From assembly GCA_002839155.1 (NCBI GenBank), contig PGXM01000013.1:1-45824 (forward strand): 45,824 nt of DNA, written 5' to 3'. A program made the position numbers and the translations under genes. Every line of letters starts with the position of its first letter. The stretch's first letter is position 1. The stretch comes from Tenericutes bacterium HGW-Tenericutes-1. Its GTDB lineage: Bacteria; Bacillota_I; Bacilli_A; Izemoplasmatales; Hujiaoplasmataceae. The notes under the pieces were generated by a model. The model was given only the letters and a program-made list of their open reading frames with translations, had not been told where the DNA came from and made no database searches. Shown in pieces: positions 42,815 to 45,824 of the stretch.

Positions 42815-43972
42815 ATGAAAGAACTTTATTTATTAGGAGCGACCGGCTCAATTGGAACACAAGTTTTAGATATCGTAAAACAAAATCCAACTGAATTCAA
42901 AGTCATAACCATGACTGCGAATCATCGAATCGAAGCTTTAAGACATTTAATCGATGAGTTTAAACCAAGGTTCGTTAGTGTTGGCCAAGAAAAAGATTCT
43001 ATCGCTTTACAAAAAGATTACCCTAATTTAGCAATTGGCTATGGTCCAAACGGAATCATTCAAGCAGCGACTTACCATTCCAATCATTCAGACACTTTAT
43101 TAGTTAATGCATTAGTTGGTATCAGTGGGTTAATGCCTACCGTTGAAGCCATTAAAATTAAGAGAGATATCGCTTTAGCAAACAAAGAGACGTTGGTTGT
43201 GGCTGGCGATATCATTAATCAATTGCTTCAAGAATATCAAGTTAATCTCTATCCAATCGATTCCGAACACTCTGCTATTTGGCAATGTTTAAAGGGTGAA
43301 GCACATAAAACGATTCAAAGACTCATCATTACTGCCAGTGGCGGTACCTTTAGAGATTACTTACGCAGTCACCTTCAAACCGTGACCGTTGAAGAGGCGT
43401 TAAAACATCCTAATTGGTCAATGGGAAATAAGATTACCATCGATTCCGCAACGATGATGAATAAAGGGTTTGAAGTGATTGAAGCCTATCATTTATTTCA
43501 TGTATTGCCTCATCAAATCGAAACCATTATACACCGTGAAAGTATTGTTCATTCCATGGTAGAATTTAATGACCATTCAATCATCGCTCAACTATCAGAT
43601 CATGATATGCGACTCCCAATTTCATATGCGTTATTTTATCCAAAGCGGGTTTCCAATCCAGTTCGGTCTTTAAACTTAGTTAAACTAGCGAAATTATCCT
43701 TTGAGGAAGTCAGTTTTGACCGTTATCCTTGTTTAAATTACGCTTATCAAGCGTTAAACAAAGGTGGCAATGCATGCGCCATCTTAAATGCAGCTAATGA
43801 AGCTGCGGTTGATTTGTTCTTAAACCGTCAGATTGATTTTCTCTCGATTGAAACAATCATAAAAGAGGCTTTAGATACAACAACTTGGATTGAAAAACCA
43901 ACATTAATGCAATTGATGGATACCGATGCTTCAGTTAAGAAAATTATTTATCAACGTTACAAGAAGGGTTAG
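42815..43972 (+). CDS. dxr: 1-deoxy-D-xylulose 5-phosphate reductoisomerase
   Basis: First committed step of the MEP isoprenoid pathway. 385 aa with NADPH loop LGATGSIGTQ, NKETLVVAG, IDSEHSAIWQ (metal ligands), SGGTFRDY, HPNWSMGNKITIDSATMMNKG, and the C-terminal domain with ALNKGGNACAILNAANE. It means this organism makes isoprenoids by the MEP route, feeding UppS two genes upstream. No separate ribosome site; probably coupled to cdsA. Confidence 0.97.
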   Translation: MKELYLLGATGSIGTQVLDIVKQNPTEFKVITMTANHRIEALRHLIDEFKPRFVSVGQEKDSIALQKDYPNLAIGYGPNGIIQAATYHSNHSDTLLVNALVGISGLMPTVEAIKIKRDIALANKETLVVAGDIINQLLQEYQVNLYPIDSEHSAIWQCLKGEAHKTIQRLIITASGGTFRDYLRSHLQTVTVEEALKHPNWSMGNKITIDSATMMNKGFEVIEAYHLFHVLPHQIETIIHRESIVHSMVEFNDHSIIAQLSDHDMRLPISYALFYPKRVSNPVRSLNLVKLAKLSFEEVSFDRYPCLNYAYQALNKGGNACAILNAANEAAVDLFLNRQIDFLSIETIIKEALDTTTWIEKPTLMQLMDTDASVKKIIYQRYKKG

Positions 43973-43980
43973 GAATTTAT

Positions 43981-45525
43981 ATGGGAATATTATCAGTGCT
44001 TGGAAATATTTTGCTATTTGTTTTAGTTTTATCTATCGTTATATGTATTCATGAATTAGGCCACTTTTATTTTGCAAAGAAAGCTGGCATTCTTTGTCAT
44101 GAATTTTCTTTTGGCATGGGTCCAAGAATTTGGAGTAAGAAAAAAGGCGAAACAACCTTTTCAATCCGTGCATTTCCTTTTGGCGGTTTCGTGTCCATGT
44201 CGGGAGAAGAAATCAATAAAGAAATGGTGAGTGTAGGGGATACTGTAAAATTGATGTTTGATGAATTAGGTCATGTCAAACGCATCATTTTAAAGCCCAA
44301 AGCGAATGCTTACGCAGATATCGAAAATACTGTTGTTGAAAAAATTGATTTATGGGGTGAAAATATGTCCCCCTTATATATTAATGATTATCCTGTACGC
44401 CGTGACGCTTTCTATATGATTGATGGTGTCGATATGCAAATCGCACCTCAAGAACGAAACTTTAATTCTAAAAATAAAAGACAGCGTTTTATGGTGACCG
44501 TTGCTGGTGCGATGATGAATATTATTTTAGCATTCTTTGTATTCTTAGTTATCGCCATGGGATGGGGCGTCGCTGATCCTGAATCGACAGTCATAAGTGA
44601 TGTAACGCTTGATACTCCAGCTTATGGAATCTTATTACCAGGCGATGAAATTATTTCGATTAACGATGTTGAAGTCTTTTCTTGGAGTGAAGATAACAAT
44701 CTACCTTCAGTTAATTCTGAACTTGCAAAATACGACTCCGAATATATCTTCTTTACCGTCATTCGGGATGGTGAACCTTTGGTTTTACCAGGAATGAAAA
44801 AACAATTTTTGTTTTACAGTCTAGGCTTCGCTAGTTCAATTGGGACAGAAGAATTAGTCATCGGAACCCCCTTATATAAAACTACAGAACTTCAAACAGG
44901 TGATAAAATCGTATCAATCGACGGCATCACTTTTACCAACTGGCAAGACTTAATTGATTTCTCGATAACTTATCAAGGCTCAACTGAAGAAGAACCAACA
45001 ACGATTATCGTTGACCGTGATGGAGAGTTATTAACCTTTAATTATATCGCTTATAATGAAGAGACATTATCAGCGATGGGACAAACCGCATTTTATGCCA
45101 GAGTTGGAATTACTGGTTCAACGAAATTCTCATTCTTTGGGTCTTTCAAATCAGCCATGATTAGTTTATATAATTCTTCAATTTCAATTTACGCTACTTT
45201 AGGTCTCTTGTTTACCAGCGATCAAGTGGGTGTAGGTGATTTATCTGGGTTTATCGGCATTTATTCGATTACTTCAGAAGCAGCCAAAGACGGGTTAAGA
45301 AGTTTGTTGTCCTGGGTTGGATTATTATCTGTTAACTTAGGAATTGTGAACTTACTCCCTATCCCTGCTTTAGATGGAGGACGTCTTGCATTCATTGCTT
45401 ATGAAGCAATAACCAAGCGAAAACCGAATCAAAAGCTTGAAAATCTTCTTCATACCATTGTCTTGTTCCTCTTGTTAGGATTAATGGTCTTCATAACATA
45501 TAAGGATATTTTGAGACTCTTTTAA
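43981..45525 (+). CDS. rseP: RseP/RasP-type site-2 zinc metalloprotease, long form
   Basis: Intramembrane protease that cuts membrane-anchored regulators and signal-peptide remnants. 514 aa, longer than RasP (about 420). HELGH at 24-28 is in the first helix, and the third metal ligand is in PALDGGR near 458. Between the metal-site helix and the next membrane helix is an additional segment of about 80 residues (about 75-155); after that come two PDZ-like regions (about 198-240 with LLPGDEIISIND, and about 290-360 with TGDKIVSIDG). Only one PDZ is usual in Gram-positive forms. The start is the ATG at 43981 with AGGA in front; it ends the uppS-cdsA-dxr-rseP operon. Confidence 0.94.
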   Translation: MGILSVLGNILLFVLVLSIVICIHELGHFYFAKKAGILCHEFSFGMGPRIWSKKKGETTFSIRAFPFGGFVSMSGEEINKEMVSVGDTVKLMFDELGHVKRIILKPKANAYADIENTVVEKIDLWGENMSPLYINDYPVRRDAFYMIDGVDMQIAPQERNFNSKNKRQRFMVTVAGAMMNIILAFFVFLVIAMGWGVADPESTVISDVTLDTPAYGILLPGDEIISINDVEVFSWSEDNNLPSVNSELAKYDSEYIFFTVIRDGEPLVLPGMKKQFLFYSLGFASSIGTEELVIGTPLYKTTELQTGDKIVSIDGITFTNWQDLIDFSITYQGSTEEEPTTIIVDRDGELLTFNYIAYNEETLSAMGQTAFYARVGITGSTKFSFFGSFKSAMISLYNSSISIYATLGLLFTSDQVGVGDLSGFIGIYSITSEAAKDGLRSLLSWVGLLSVNLGIVNLLPIPALDGGRLAFIAYEAITKRKPNQKLENLLHTIVLFLLLGLMVFITYKDILRLF

Positions 45526-45538
45526 TAAAAACACGTAT

Positions 45539-45568
45539 AGACTGGCAGATTTTATGCCAGTCTTTTTT
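45539..45568 (+). terminator. Terminator after rseP
   Basis: AGACTGGCA (45539-45547)/TGCCAGTCT (45555-45563) with a seven-base loop and a T run. Confidence 0.9.
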
Positions 45569-45669
45569 AACTTCAAAGCTTTTTCTATGGCTAAAGTTGG
45601 GTATTGATAGAGATTTTGGTATTATTTAAAAAAAGTTTAAAAAAGTGTGATTTTCCTGGTAATTTTTAG

Positions 45670-45698
45670 TTGACACTACCTTTGAGGTATGATAGAAT
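45670..45698 (+). promoter_or_regulatory. rRNA operon promoter
   Basis: Perfect TTGACA (45670-45675), 17 bases, TAGAAT (45693-45698) inside TATGATAGAATAT. Start site near 45705, about 105 bases before 16S. The preceding stretch (45569-45669) is T/A-rich and has no gene; AT-rich UP-like sequence (AAAAAAGTTTAAAAAAG, 45628-45644) lies upstream of the -35. Confidence 0.85.
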
Positions 45699-45731
45699 AT
45701 AAAAGCGCGTGAAGAGATACAGAAGCGCACA

Positions 45732-45743
45732 GGTCTTTGAAAA
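45732..45743 (+). promoter_or_regulatory. boxA-like antitermination element in the rRNA leader
   Basis: GGTCTTTGAAAA resembles the boxA consensus (TGCTCTTTAACA) that recruits NusB/NusE in rRNA leaders, and is at the usual place between promoter and 16S. Confidence 0.6.
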
Positions 45744-45810
45744 CTGAACAGAAAACAAGTACAATAAAAAAACTTCGATTAAAAGAATGAGTTAGAAAAC
45801 AATTCATAAA

Positions 45811-45824
45811 ACAAATGGAGAGTT
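45811..45824 (+). rRNA. rrs: 16S rRNA, 5' end (partial)
   Basis: The window ends in AATGGAGAGTT, the start of the conserved 16S 5' sequence that continues TTTGATCCTGGCTCAG. The exact mature 5' end may differ by a few bases. The rRNA promoter and boxA-like leader upstream agree. Confidence 0.85.

Overview
The window is AT-rich DNA (by eye, GC in the mid-to-upper 30s percent), densely coded, with strong AGGAGG-type ribosome binding sites. TGG encodes Trp and TGA is used as a stop (for example at the alr, argF and oraE ends). Gene order (topA-ftsY-ylxM-ffh; rbgA-rnhB; upp-atp; rpsB-tsf-pyrH-frr-uppS-cdsA-dxr-rseP; then 16S rRNA) is that of the Bacillota/Mycoplasmatota side of the tree. A standard genetic code, small intergenic gaps and an FtsK without membrane segments would suit an Acholeplasma-, Izemoplasma- or Haloplasma-like lineage. 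This placement is inference: only the first bases of the 16S gene are visible.

Region 1 (1-12370, + strand): the tail of an unidentified gene and a weak terminator, then one uninterrupted catabolic operon of 11 genes: alr, arcA, argF/arcB, arcC, ord, ortA, ortB, oraS, oraE, a GlmL/MutL-family ATPase gene and orr. Together they encode the arginine deiminase route (arginine to citrulline to ornithine plus carbamoyl phosphate, giving ATP) fused to the oxidative ornithine pathway (D-ornithine, 2,4-diaminopentanoate, 2-amino-4-oxopentanoate, then acetyl-CoA plus D-alanine). The alanine racemase at the head probably returns the D-alanine product to the L form, and the GlmL-like ATPase probably serves the B12-dependent aminomutase.

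Region 2 (12374-15771, - strand): a cation:proton antiporter whose leader looks like a fluoride riboswitch with an overlapping terminator, then a Nudix hydrolase, a SemiSWEET and an EamA-type transporter with a His-rich tail, probably transcribed from a second promoter.

Region 3 (15890-29053): information and secretion genes. topA stands alone. ftsY-ylxM-ffh form the SRP targeting operon. An SRAP-family DNA-protein crosslink gene and a convergent Cof-type HAD phosphatase follow. Next comes an operon of an unknown single-pass membrane protein, a TM-less FtsK/SpoIIIE translocase, lepB, rbgA, rnhB, a gph-like phosphatase and tsaC.

Region 4 (29053-37634): rpiB, upp, two atpI/atpZ-like genes, the complete F-type ATP synthase atpBEFHAGDC and dut read as one operon. 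Subunit c carries the residues of a Na+-binding rotor.

Region 5 (37665-45568): rpsB (with an unusual C-terminal extension), tsf, pyrH-frr and uppS-cdsA-dxr-rseP, punctuated by intrinsic terminators after rpsB, tsf and frr. The window ends with a strong promoter, an rRNA leader with a boxA-like element and the first bases of a 16S rRNA gene. I see no insertion sequence, prophage, CRISPR array or tRNA.
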